Assembly: GCF_032191465.1 (NCBI RefSeq)
Contig: NZ_JAQOUE010000001.1
Location: 1 to 64,000 of the forward strand
Length of the DNA stretch: 64,000 nt
Direction of reading: 5' to 3'
Source: Candidatus Nitronereus thalassa
Lineage (GTDB): Bacteria > Nitrospirota > Nitrospiria > Nitrospirales > UBA8639
In this document: one piece after another, positions 36,375 through 44,115 of the stretch
Layout: each line of letters opens with the position of its first letter
Numbering within the stretch: position 1 is the stretch's first letter
Translations under genes and position numbers: made by a program
Notes under the pieces: model-generated
Told to the model about the DNA's origin: nothing
The model's database searches: none
What the model saw: the letters and a program-made list of their open reading frames with translations, nothing else

Positions 36375-37139
36375 ATGAAGGAACGTGAAGCCGTCACGAT
36401 TACTGGTCTGGTACTCTTTCTGGCCCTCTTCTGGCTCGGGTTTCTTTTCCACCAGTCGCCACGGTTTGCAGGGAGTTTGTGGGGTGGGGTGTTTGGCGTG
36501 AGCGGGGCGACGCTGATGCTTGTTCCACTGGCATACCTCATCATCAAACGAGTGAAAACTTTCAAACAGGCAGTGACTCGACGTGTGTCGATGCGTACGC
36601 TGCTCGCATGGCACATCTATGCCGGTGTCGTGGGACCCATTCTCGTGCTCTTCCATACGGGCCATAAGTTTGAAAGTCCCTTAGGAATTGCCTTAACCAG
36701 CATGACAGTCATTGTCGTGTTGAGTGGATTCACCGGCCGCTATCTCATGGGTCGGATTTCTCAAGAGATTAAAGAAAAACGAACCATGCTCGACGGGTTG
36801 AACGCCTCGTACCAGGAGACGTTGCAACGGCTGCGAACCTGCTGCGCGGATAAAACGGCTCAACTCAAACCCTTTGATGGCTTTTTCTCCAGGTTGTTGG
36901 GAGGGGCATTTTTCAGTGTGCAGGAACAGGAGACGGAAACAATGTCCATCGGCCTCCGTGCCATTCGGCTTTCTGATGCGATTGCCGACCTGGAATACGC
37001 CATCAAAACGCATGACACCATCAAACACATGTTTACCTTGTGGCTGAGAATTCACATCACCTTATCCATGGTACTCTACACGCTCCTCGCCTTCCATATT
37101 TGGGCAGCCATTCACTTTGGATTGCGGTGGTTTTCATGA
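36375..37139 (+). CDS. Four-helix membrane protein, likely b-type cytochrome
   Basis: A 254-aa integral membrane protein with hydrophobic segments near residues 8-27, 34-58, 80-125 and 225-250. Histidines lie in or near helices (LLAWHIYAGVVGPILVLFHTG, RIHITLSMVLYTLLAFHIW), as expected for haem ligation. A soluble loop with CC lies between. It follows the FNR/2Fe-2S fusion after 15 bp, so it is probably its electron acceptor. The last 23 codons are repeated as a relic at 46041-46134 in front of a seven-haem cytochrome c, suggesting that such a cytochrome was once the next gene. Confidence 0.75.
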   Translation: MKEREAVTITGLVLFLALFWLGFLFHQSPRFAGSLWGGVFGVSGATLMLVPLAYLIIKRVKTFKQAVTRRVSMRTLLAWHIYAGVVGPILVLFHTGHKFESPLGIALTSMTVIVVLSGFTGRYLMGRISQEIKEKRTMLDGLNASYQETLQRLRTCCADKTAQLKPFDGFFSRLLGGAFFSVQEQETETMSIGLRAIRLSDAIADLEYAIKTHDTIKHMFTLWLRIHITLSMVLYTLLAFHIWAAIHFGLRWFS

Positions 37140-37142
37140 AAA

Positions 37143-37190
37143 CGGACTGTGTAGAAAATAACCTCTTGTCTGTAGCTGCGGCATCTCACT
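37143..37190. repeat. Half copy of the REP-like repeat
   Basis: GTAGAAAATAACCTC followed by CTGTAGCTGCGGCATCTCAC, matching one arm of the full copies but lacking the second arm. It lies just after the membrane b-type gene, at the left border of the iron-uptake block. Confidence 0.6.
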
Positions 37191-37205
37191 AGCTTGGGCG
37201 AACCC

Positions 37206-37403
37206 TTAGTTCAGGGGATCTTCCCGGTGTTTGGGCTGGTTAATGGAGCATGGTATATCCATCTGCAGTAGATGATCCCTTTTGCATCGGCGGCATTTGA
37301 CTTGTATGCCGGTCGGAAGGATCTTTGCCAAAAGGCAACCACAGGAACAACGAATTTCACTCGGGTCTTTTTCTGGAAGATTGGAATTTCCGTGTTTTTT
37401 CAC
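37206..37403 (-). CDS. Com-like zinc-ribbon protein
   Basis: A 65-aa protein with IRCSCGCLLAKILPTGIQVK followed by CRRCK, the CxC-x(n)-CxxC zinc-finger pattern of phage Mu Com and similar small proteins. Mu Com is an RNA-binding translational regulator of mom; relatives also occur outside phages. The GTG at 37403 has AGTAGGG in front. It lies downstream of tonB on the same strand with no phage genes around. Its role here is unknown; post-transcriptional control is one guess. Confidence 0.75.
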   Translation of the reverse strand: MKKHGNSNLPEKDPSEIRCSCGCLLAKILPTGIQVKCRRCKRDHLLQMDIPCSINQPKHREDPLN

Positions 37404-37486
37404 TTTGCCCTACTTAAATTTTGAAGATCGCGACAATGCCTTCTTGCTCCACGGAACGTTATACGCTGCTCAGTTCCACCTGCCGT

Positions 37487-38881
37487 TTATCTGAGCCAAA
37501 ACTTAATAGGGACTTCGATGGACAATCCCTCAAGCTCCACGGCATCCGGTGGATGAAACGGAAGGACCTTCCTAATGGTTGCCAGAGCGGCAGCGTCCAA
37601 GACGGCATAACCTGATGGCTCCGCGACTTGGAGCGACTGGAGCTCTCCATTCGGAAGCAGCGCAAACCGGACTTTCGTTGTTCCTTGCAAACCCATCCGT
37701 CTCGCACGGGAGGGATAAACCCGGGCTTGTTCGATTTCCAGACGAAGGAGCTTTAAGAAGGCCAGGACTTCAGGGGAGAGCCCTTTCGTGGGGGATTGTT
37801 TCGTTGCCGGAGCCTCCTTCCGCATGGCTGCCGTCGGCCGACTGACAGGAACATTCCTCACAAGCTCGTGGTGGGGCAGGGCCGTGACGTTGTTGACAGC
37901 CTTTTCTTCTTTTGCCGTTCTCTTTTCAATGGGAGTTGACCTCACTGTGGACGATGACTTCGTATCAATGGCTCGATGTGCAGTGAGGACATCACGGGTT
38001 TTCACCGGCCGGCTCTTGGTGAAAGACTCCTGCTTGACGACTGCGGCCATGCGCTTTGGTCTGTCCTGACGCACTGTGGTTACCGCGCGGACAGGCTCGG
38101 GAAAGCCTTCCGGTGCCGGTTTCCCTTCAACAGCCGGTGTAGTGCGCGCGACCTGAGCTGTGACAGGTGCGGCTTTCCGGTTGTCCTTGATAACAGGAGT
38201 GTGGAGTGGTGTTTGTTTGCGAGCGACTCTTGTTGGTTGCGCCTGAACGGCGAATGCTTCGCGAGCCACTGGCCGGCTCTTCGCGGATGGTGCGGATGTA
38301 GCAGTCTGGCGCGTTTTCCTGGGCACGGATTCGTTTCGAGATTGGCGAAGGGTTGTAGGGACCGCATGGGCAACGGGTCGAGCGGATTGACGAACTGGTT
38401 TGGGCATCTCCTGCTGCTGTGCGATTCGAGGGGAGGGCGTATGAGCGAGGGCTTTGATAGTCCGGGGCACAGGGGATTCGGTTTGTACTTGAGATCGATG
38501 CTGAACAGACGCCACCGATTGAATGCGTTGGGTTTGGACAATTGAGCGCGTTGGTTGAACCGATTGCCGGGTCTGTTGCCGCCGCTGCTCAACCCGGCGA
38601 GTAACAGGTTGCTGATGGTGGATGGGGCGCGCCTGAATGACGGGTTTGTTGATGGGGGCAGGCGATGATTTGCTCACGCGCTGAACCGGGGTCTCCGGCG
38701 AAGGTGGCGGGCTGACCAAGGAGACTTCCCAGCGGAAGGATTCCTTCTGAGGAGGAGGCGTGACATTGGCGGTGAGAAGGAACGCGAGACTGATAGCAAT
38801 GGCGTGAACAATCAGGGACGAACCCCACCCCTGCCAAGAGGGTGATCCTGTCCATGAAAGCTGAGAGAAAAAGCCTGTCAT
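37487..38881 (-). CDS. tonB: TonB energy-transducing protein, long linker
   Basis: A 464-aa product, about twice the usual TonB length. It has an N-terminal transmembrane anchor (SSLIVHAIAISLAFLLTANV), a very long Pro/Arg/Ala/Thr-rich region (about 55-350), and a typical TonB C-terminal domain (YPSRARRMGLQGTTKVRFAL, LPNGELQSLQVAEPSGYAVLD, VPIKFWLR). It transmits proton-motive force from ExbB/ExbD to the outer-membrane receptor. The long basic linker may reflect a wide periplasm or an extra binding role. Its upstream region shares a 17-bp box (16 of 17 identical) with the receptor gene. Confidence 0.9.
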   Translation of the reverse strand: MTGFFSQLSWTGSPSWQGWGSSLIVHAIAISLAFLLTANVTPPPQKESFRWEVSLVSPPPSPETPVQRVSKSSPAPINKPVIQARPIHHQQPVTRRVEQRRQQTRQSVQPTRSIVQTQRIQSVASVQHRSQVQTESPVPRTIKALAHTPSPRIAQQQEMPKPVRQSARPVAHAVPTTLRQSRNESVPRKTRQTATSAPSAKSRPVAREAFAVQAQPTRVARKQTPLHTPVIKDNRKAAPVTAQVARTTPAVEGKPAPEGFPEPVRAVTTVRQDRPKRMAAVVKQESFTKSRPVKTRDVLTAHRAIDTKSSSTVRSTPIEKRTAKEEKAVNNVTALPHHELVRNVPVSRPTAAMRKEAPATKQSPTKGLSPEVLAFLKLLRLEIEQARVYPSRARRMGLQGTTKVRFALLPNGELQSLQVAEPSGYAVLDAAALATIRKVLPFHPPDAVELEGLSIEVPIKFWLR

Positions 38882-38930
38882 AACCTTGCATCATCTCCAT
38901 TGGCGGCGGACATGCATCAGAAAGTTGCGG

Positions 38931-38947
38931 ACGAGAATCAACATCAT
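38931..38947 (-). promoter_or_regulatory. Shared regulatory box upstream of tonB
   Basis: ACGAGAATCAACATCAT matches ACGAGACTCAACATCAT at 41543-41559 upstream of the receptor gene in 16 of 17 bases. A second block further upstream (CTGAATG, CCGGAAATTTATG) is also shared. The box overlaps a weak Fur-like sequence. Common control of both units is likely. Confidence 0.55.
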
Positions 38948-39073
38948 CATTGAATACCATAAACAGTCATTTCTTCTGAATGTTCATTGACCGGAAATTT
39001 ATGGTGAATTGCCGGATTTTCTCTTCTAGCCCATGACGTGGAAAGTGAATCATCCCTCTCTTACAGGATAGGC

Positions 39074-39099
39074 GCGGCGAGCCTTATGTGGCTCGCCGC
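39074..39099. terminator. Hairpin after the TonB-dependent receptor gene
   Basis: GCGGCGAGCC and GGCTCGCCGC form a 10-bp perfect stem with a 6-nt loop, 9 bp past the receptor stop codon. No clear T-tract follows on the minus strand, so termination may be partial. Confidence 0.55.
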
Positions 39100-39107
39100 C
39101 GAACCGC

Positions 39108-41381
39108 TTACCACAACGCCACTTCCATGCCGCCGTACGCGAACCGTGGCATGCCGGGACGCGGCCCGTGTGGCTGCCGTGAGACAAGGTATTCCGCATC
39201 AAATAGGTTTTGCACGCCGCCAAGGACTCGGATGCGATCGGTCACCTGGTAGAAGCCTGAAATATCAGCGACAAAATAGCTGTCGGTCTTGCCGAACCGG
39301 GCATCGGGATTGCCAGTTCCATTGACCTGGCCCTCCACATTGTTGGCGCTGGTAAAGGTCTCGCTTACGTAGGTGCCTGTCAAGAAGGCGCCCCACTGGT
39401 CGGTTTCCAATCCTGTGCCGAAGGTGAACTGGACCTCGGGAATGTAAGGCACCTTGTTGCCCTTCTGGCCGAAGCTGAAGATGGACTCCGCATCGGTGGA
39501 TCTCGCATCATTCTGTTGCTCCGCGTTCGTGTAGGTCAGCGTCGTGTACCAGGGATTACGCCATGTCCAACCGTTGGCGATACCCGGGTCATACTGCGCC
39601 GAAAACTCAAGACCATAAGCATGCACCACGCCAAAGTTTTCATCGAGGCCGGTGCCGGTGCCGCCGATGTTATCGATCACGATCAAATCCTCGAAGCGCG
39701 TAAAGAAAACCACGGCCTCGGCTCCCAGGGCCTGGCGAGGATTCTTGTAGCGTGCGCCCGCTTCAACGGCCGTGCTGGTTTCTTCTTTGAGGCCGTTGGT
39801 CACTGCACCGTTAGGGCTGGGTGGAGAGAAACCGCGATGCACGCCACCGAATCCGGTCCACCATGGGTTGAATTGGTAGACCACACCCACGCCGCCAGCC
39901 ACCATGTCCTGGGTCGCAGTGCCCGAATTGGCCGGGGTGGCGACATCCTTAAAGGTTTGATCCAATCGCTCGTATCGGACACCTGGAATCACGGACCACT
40001 TGTTGATCGTAATCGTATCCTGGGCATACAGAGCGAGGGCTTTGGTTTTTTGCTGGCGGTTGCCGGCGCCGCCAGGCATGCCAAAGGTCAGGTTGGAGAT
40101 CGTGCCGGTGGCGGCTTGAGTGAAATCGTCATTTCGTTGGAAACGCCGGACCTGGTCCTGATGATAACGGATACCAGTGGAGACCTCTTGCTGCACAGCA
40201 CCCACGCCGAAGCGGTAGTAGGCGACCGATTCAATGCCCTTGGTGTAATACGAACGGTTGTTGGCGCGCACACGCAAGGTACACGCCAGATTGCCTTGCA
40301 GACACGCAAGCCCTTCACCGTTTTGCGCGCCGGCCAGCGCCGCAGACAGTCCAAGCGTGTTGCCGTTCACGTTGCGAATGTCCTGAAGCTTGTACCAATT
40401 CCGCTTGAATCTTGTGTAGTACAGCGTAGTGATGATGTCGAGATTATCCGTGGGCGCGATCCCGTAGCGCAAGTAGGTGCGCCTCTGCGTCGAGGTGATA
40501 TTATCAAAGCGCGAGGCTGCATAACGCCGGAAAGGATTCGCCTGGAAGTCGGCCTCGCTCAACCCCAGGTATGTTTCATTGGCATCCAATTCGGTTTGGC
40601 CGTACTGGAATTCCAGGCGCTGATGGAACGCTGTGGGCGGTTCCCAGGAGAGTTTGATCATCGGCTCCGGTTTGGTAAAACCGGTGTCATCGCCATCACG
40701 GAAATCCGGTGTTTGGTCGATGGTTTTGAAGCCGTCGTTCATGCGGGCATATCCCTCGAACAGAAATCCGAACCGCCCGGCTTGTGCGGTCTCGATGGTA
40801 TTGCCGACGTACGCGTGGGCGCGCAACTCGTTGAAGTCGCCGTACTGTGTTTTCAGGTACGCGGTTTTCTTAAGCGGAATCGGCGTGGCGAGATAATTGA
40901 TTACGCCGCCGGTGATGTGCGGGCCGTATTTGATTTGGCTTGATCCCTTGAGGACTTCCAGGCCGCTCATCCGTCCCACTGTGGGAGAAAAGTAGGCGGC
41001 TGGCGCGGAGTACGGCGCCGGCGCCATCAGAATGCCGTCTTCCATAATCGTGACCTTAGCGGAACGGGTAGTGTCCACACCTCTGAGACTGATATTGGGA
41101 AACAGCCCGAAGCCGTCTTCCTCCCGCACATACACTCCTGGCACCTTCCGCAACACGCGATTCACATCGTCGTAACTTTGTTGGCGAATTTCCTCCTTGG
41201 TCACCACATGGGCGGAGCCCGGCATCCCCTCGGCATCGGCCGGGCTGCCGATCACCATCACCTTGTCGAGTATGACCACGTTGGCGGTTGACTCATCATC
41301 CGTCTCTTCAGTCCACCCCTGTTGTGGAAAAAAGATAAGCGTGCCAGTCATGAACAGGGCCAGCATCGATCGTGTTCGCAT
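39108..41381 (-). CDS. TonB-dependent outer-membrane receptor (iron-chelate type)
   Basis: A product of about 757 aa. Signal peptide, then a TonB-box-like segment (VVILDKVMVIGSP) and a plug domain (GSAHVVTKEEIRQQSYDDVN, RKVPGVYVREEDGFGLFPNI, SLRGVDTTRS), then a 22-strand barrel ending in FAYGGMEVALW. The plug resembles FecA-like siderophore or ferric-citrate receptors. The ATG at 41381 has AGGAGG eight bases upstream. A Fur-like box (14 of 19) lies 158 bp upstream. With TonB, ExbB and ExbD nearby it forms an outer-membrane iron import system; the exact chelate cannot be read from sequence. Confidence 0.9.
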   Translation of the reverse strand: MRTRSMLALFMTGTLIFFPQQGWTEETDDESTANVVILDKVMVIGSPADAEGMPGSAHVVTKEEIRQQSYDDVNRVLRKVPGVYVREEDGFGLFPNISLRGVDTTRSAKVTIMEDGILMAPAPYSAPAAYFSPTVGRMSGLEVLKGSSQIKYGPHITGGVINYLATPIPLKKTAYLKTQYGDFNELRAHAYVGNTIETAQAGRFGFLFEGYARMNDGFKTIDQTPDFRDGDDTGFTKPEPMIKLSWEPPTAFHQRLEFQYGQTELDANETYLGLSEADFQANPFRRYAASRFDNITSTQRRTYLRYGIAPTDNLDIITTLYYTRFKRNWYKLQDIRNVNGNTLGLSAALAGAQNGEGLACLQGNLACTLRVRANNRSYYTKGIESVAYYRFGVGAVQQEVSTGIRYHQDQVRRFQRNDDFTQAATGTISNLTFGMPGGAGNRQQKTKALALYAQDTITINKWSVIPGVRYERLDQTFKDVATPANSGTATQDMVAGGVGVVYQFNPWWTGFGGVHRGFSPPSPNGAVTNGLKEETSTAVEAGARYKNPRQALGAEAVVFFTRFEDLIVIDNIGGTGTGLDENFGVVHAYGLEFSAQYDPGIANGWTWRNPWYTTLTYTNAEQQNDARSTDAESIFSFGQKGNKVPYIPEVQFTFGTGLETDQWGAFLTGTYVSETFTSANNVEGQVNGTGNPDARFGKTDSYFVADISGFYQVTDRIRVLGGVQNLFDAEYLVSRQPHGPRPGMPRFAYGGMEVALW

Positions 41382-41538
41382 TTCCAAAACCTCCTAATTA
41401 AGCAATTGTCCGTCGTGATGTATTTCACGACAATTTCGTTGTCAGGCTCTGGTTCGCAAAGGATCTCTGGCCATGGTGGTGAGCCGGTTGACTCCCGTTT
41501 TTCCGTTCCGTCACCTCCTTCCCCTTGGCTAGCTATAT

Positions 41539-41559
41539 GATAACGAGACTCAACATCAT
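41539..41559 (-). promoter_or_regulatory. Fur-like box upstream of the receptor gene
   Basis: GATAACGAGACTCAACATC matches 14 of 19 bases of the Fur consensus, and its right part is the 17-bp box shared with the tonB upstream region. It lies in the long 5' region of the receptor gene. Confidence 0.5.
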
Positions 41560-41790
41560 GCAAGAACAAATATCACAACCCGTGGTTTCTCCTGAATGCT
41601 TATTGTCCGGAGATTTATGTTGATTGGCCTGAAATGGAATTTGAGAAGGAGGCTGCGAAGTGTTGTTGGGGCATCAAGAACACAGGAGAGGCGGCTTCGG
41701 ATCTGTCGCTGATGCGATCAGGGCCTGTTGAATTTCTCACTCCAATAGCCAATAAAAGGTTCAGATGAGCCAAGCATCGTCGATGGGAGG

Positions 41791-41909
41791 GAATGTTCAA
41801 AAAAGTTCGTCCAGCAAGGCCGCAGCCCTTTTGGCGCGCGGAGCGTACTCATAGTACGTGAGCACGGCAAAAGGGCGAGAACGCCGCTGGCGGCTTTTTT
41901 CAACATTCC
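41791..41909. repeat. 119-bp MITE-like dispersed repeat, copy 1
   Basis: Begins GAATGTTCAAAAAAGTTCGT and ends GGCGGCTTTTTTCAACATTCC, so the ends form imperfect terminal inverted repeats. The centre is the palindrome CGTACTCATAGTACG. A second copy is at 61616-61734, and similarity continues about 60 bp to the left of both. It has no reading frame. It separates the receptor gene side from exbD. Confidence 0.8.
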
Positions 41910-41920
41910 CAATCAGGAAA

Positions 41921-42295
41921 TTACTGGCGGATCACTTCCAGGCTTACCTGGTCAAATCCGAGACCGCGAACTTGGTCCACGACTTCGACGAATCGTTCAA
42001 GAATCGTGACACGATCCGCACGAACAACGACGAGGGAGTGAGGCGGGTGTGTTTGAAGCCGACGTGTGAGTTCCTCGTGGGTCACCGGATCTTCATTCAA
42101 AAACAGTTTGCCGTTAGAAGTCATAGTGATGACTAACGGAACATCTTTCCGGTCGCCGGCTTCAGTTGCTTTGGCAAGGTCCACGGGAATCTGTCCGGTG
42201 GAAATGAACGTGGCGGTGGTCAAAACGATCACCAAGAGAACCAGCATGACATCCACGAGGGGAATGACATTGATTTGATCCATTTCATTTTGCAT
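41921..42295 (-). CDS. exbD: ExbD-type biopolymer transport protein
   Basis: A 124-aa product with one N-terminal transmembrane helix (VMLVLLVIVLTTATFI) preceded by the ExbD/TolR motif INVIPLVDVMLVLL, whose Asp takes part in proton use. A small periplasmic domain follows. It works with ExbB to energise TonB. The start overlaps the end of exbB by 11 nt; an ATG four codons later is an alternative. The 119-bp repeat lies directly downstream. Confidence 0.9.
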   Translation of the reverse strand: MQNEMDQINVIPLVDVMLVLLVIVLTTATFISTGQIPVDLAKATEAGDRKDVPLVITMTSNGKLFLNEDPVTHEELTRRLQTHPPHSLVVVRADRVTILERFVEVVDQVRGLGFDQVSLEVIRQ

Positions 42296-42710
42296 GGAGG
42301 GATGTATACTCGGTCATCAGTTCGGCCACTCGGCGGCGCAGGGCATTGTTCAATACCACACAGGGAATGGCCACAAGCAGTCCCACGGCCGTCGCTTTCA
42401 GGGCCAGACTCAAGCCAATCATGATGGTGCTGACAGCGATGGTCTTTGAGGTCCCCATCGTCTGGAACGTCAACATGATCCCCAGGACGGTCCCGAGCAG
42501 GCCGATGTAGGGGGCATTGGCTGCAACGGTGCCGATAATCACCAACCGTTTGGTGAGCGCAATCTCGAAACATTGCTGATCGGGGAATTGAGAAAGCTCC
42601 ACTCGCCGGTAGAAGAGCCACCGTTCCACAGCAACGGCTACCGCCCAGACACTCAAGGCCAGCAGCAACCCGATCACACCAAAATCGACGAGGTTTTTCA
42701 GGTTCTCCAT
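42285..42710 (-). CDS. exbB: ExbB/TolQ-type proton-channel protein
   Basis: A 141-aa membrane protein, short for ExbB, with three hydrophobic segments: VIGLLLALSVWAVAVAVERW, APYIGLLGTVLGIMLTFQTM and GLSLALKATAVGLLVAIPCV. The GLLGTVLGIM and ALKATAVGLLVAIP motifs are characteristic of the MotA/TolQ/ExbB family. It pairs with the overlapping exbD. It starts 8 bp after the stop of the small exported protein gene, so the three form an operon. Confidence 0.9.
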   Translation of the reverse strand: MENLKNLVDFGVIGLLLALSVWAVAVAVERWLFYRRVELSQFPDQQCFEIALTKRLVIIGTVAANAPYIGLLGTVLGIMLTFQTMGTSKTIAVSTIMIGLSLALKATAVGLLVAIPCVVLNNALRRRVAELMTEYTSLHAK

Positions 42711-42718
42711 ATCGGTGC

Positions 42719-43153
42719 TTACTGGAATTCGATCCGTTTCAGTTCCGTGAACGGCACTTTGATATCTCCAAAATCTGACATGCCGATGAGGCTCATCTCA
42801 CGGGCTACTGGAAATTCGCCGGATTTGCCATTGGTCAGCGTGATCGTGAGTAGCGGAGTTCCCGGAGTCTTGGCGTCGGGTGCTACGTCGATCCGTTTGA
42901 TGTTCTGGAGTTTGATTTTCACAGTGGCTTTGCCTCGCTTCACCGGGACATGCCGGATTTCATGGGGGACAAACGAGGTTTCGTCCAGCTTCTCTTCCCA
43001 ATAGAGTTTTGCGTTTTCAATCGTGGTTTCAATGCCTTCGACGTCAGTGACATGCGCGTTGAATGTCTGCTGGCCTTGGTCCTCCGCGAGTGCAGTGGAG
43101 CCGCCTAAGGCCAATCCGGCTATAAGAACCGACAAACAGAGCCGTTTGAACAT
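42719..43153 (-). CDS. Exported beta-rich protein in the exbBD operon
   Basis: A 144-aa product with a signal peptide (LCLSVLIAGLALGGSTALAE). The mature part has no cysteine and looks beta-rich (RGKATVKIKLQNIKRIDVAP, LLTITLTNGKSGEFPVAREM, IKVPFTELKRIEFQ). AAAGGAGG lies before the ATG at 43153. It is the first gene of the exbB-exbD unit and may assist the TonB system in the periplasm. I do not recognise a named domain. Confidence 0.7.
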   Translation of the reverse strand: MFKRLCLSVLIAGLALGGSTALAEDQGQQTFNAHVTDVEGIETTIENAKLYWEEKLDETSFVPHEIRHVPVKRGKATVKIKLQNIKRIDVAPDAKTPGTPLLTITLTNGKSGEFPVAREMSLIGMSDFGDIKVPFTELKRIEFQ

Positions 43154-43314
43154 CGTATGGTTCCTCCTTTTCCCTTGTTTGCTTGGGACCGTTGAAAATT
43201 TCAAAATTCTCATCACACTGGTTACCTCTGACACACTCGATGTGAGCCCCCAAAAGGACAAGGGGCTGTTTCAAACCTGTCCTGAATCTTTCCGAAGGAA
43301 GACCAGCTTGCCGG

Positions 43315-43353
43315 TTTAGAAAATAGCCATCTCCCTGTAGCTGCAGCAACAGG
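43315..43353. repeat. Half copy of the REP-like repeat
   Basis: TTTAGAAAATAGCCATCTCC followed by CTGTAGCTGCAGCAACAGG, which is one arm of the REP-like family (compare 37143-37190). The second arm is reduced. The 43154-43477 gap otherwise holds the 64-bp repeat and no gene. Confidence 0.5.
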
Positions 43354-43414
43354 AGAAAAATATACCAAATACGCTGGTGCCTCAGGGAATGTTCAACAAC
43401 CTGAAAAACATGTT

Positions 43415-43478
43415 CATTTTCTGGAAATGGACCGCGCTCCTTCTTATCAGGCTCGCGGTCCAATCGAAGGAAGAAAAT
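43415..43478. repeat. 64-bp hairpin repeat, copy 1
   Basis: Repeated at 43892-43955 with three mismatches. GGACCGCG and CGCGGTCC pair, enclosing a short interior. It lies exactly at the 3' end of the YkvA-like gene, so it may act as a terminator or mRNA-end element. Confidence 0.75.
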
Positions 43479-43774
43479 TAGGCTTGATTTCGATCCATGT
43501 CGACTTTGTTTCCGTACTCATTAAGCAACTCTGTGGGGATCAGTTTTAGCGCTATGATCACCAAAGTGGGCACAATAATAAAATCATCGATAAACCCCAA
43601 CCCAGGGATTGAATCAATAATAAGATCAATGGGCGATAAGGTATATCCAATGGCCATGGCGAGAAACCATTTTGCCAATCTGGGGACACGTCTATCTTTA
43701 ACGAGGAGTTGATAGACTTTAATTTCACGTTTAAATTTTTTAGCTACCGCCTTCACCCCCTGCCCAAAAGCCAT
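43478..43774 (-). CDS. YkvA/DUF1232 family membrane protein
   Basis: A 98-aa protein with the DUF1232 signature GYTLSPIDLIIDSIPGLGFI followed by DD, and two hydrophobic segments. The family is widespread in bacteria with no firm biochemical role; membrane association is expected. The stop codon abuts a 64-bp hairpin repeat. It lies between the exbBD operon and the peroxiredoxin-like gene on the same strand; whether it belongs to the iron system is unclear. Confidence 0.88.
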   Translation of the reverse strand: MAFGQGVKAVAKKFKREIKVYQLLVKDRRVPRLAKWFLAMAIGYTLSPIDLIIDSIPGLGFIDDFIIVPTLVIIALKLIPTELLNEYGNKVDMDRNQA

Positions 43775-43891
43775 GGCGTCTCCCTCATAAAAGTTTTTCG
43801 CATACCCATCGGCGATTTGTTACCCCTGCCTCTATTGCGGGCGTAATCCTCAAGAGCCCTGCGCACACGGCCGAACTTAATAGTCGCAGAT

Positions 43892-43955
43892 CATTTTCTG
43901 GAAATGGACCGCGCTCCTTCTTAACAGGCTCGCCGTCCAATCGAAGGAAGGAAAT
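43892..43955. repeat. 64-bp hairpin repeat, copy 2
   Basis: The second copy of 43415-43478 (three mismatches). It overlaps the 3' end of the 60-aa gene at 43921-44103, whose last residues are thus encoded by repeat sequence. Confidence 0.75.
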
Positions 43956-44103
43956 GATGATCCGTCTTCAAACAGCCCGCCAACTGGTTGATCTGGCGAG
44001 CGAATACCCGAAATTCCTCCCGTCCGAAGTGCAAAGTAAGAAATCCATATGTGAGGTGCAGGTTGCCACACCCACACACGTTCAATTTGACTGGTCTACT
44101 CAT
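43921..44103 (-). CDS. Small Cys/His protein, unknown family
   Basis: A 60-aa product with NVCGCGNLHLTYGFLTLHFG, followed by REEFRVFARQINQL. The CGCG...HL...LHF...EF pattern resembles small conserved proteins of unknown function in proteobacteria. The ATG has GAGGG upstream and lies 12 bp after the stop of the peroxiredoxin-like gene, so the two should be co-transcribed. The last 12 or so codons lie in a 64-bp repeat, so the original C-terminus may have been replaced. Confidence 0.6.
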   Translation of the reverse strand: MSRPVKLNVCGCGNLHLTYGFLTLHFGREEFRVFARQINQLAGCLKTDHHFLPSIGRRAC

Positions 44104-44115
44104 TCCCGTTTTCCC

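Noticed and set aside
39516-40943. A 475-codon open frame opposite the TonB-dependent receptor gene
   Set aside because: It lies wholly inside the receptor gene on the other strand, has no family features or ribosome site, and results from codon bias of the receptor gene.
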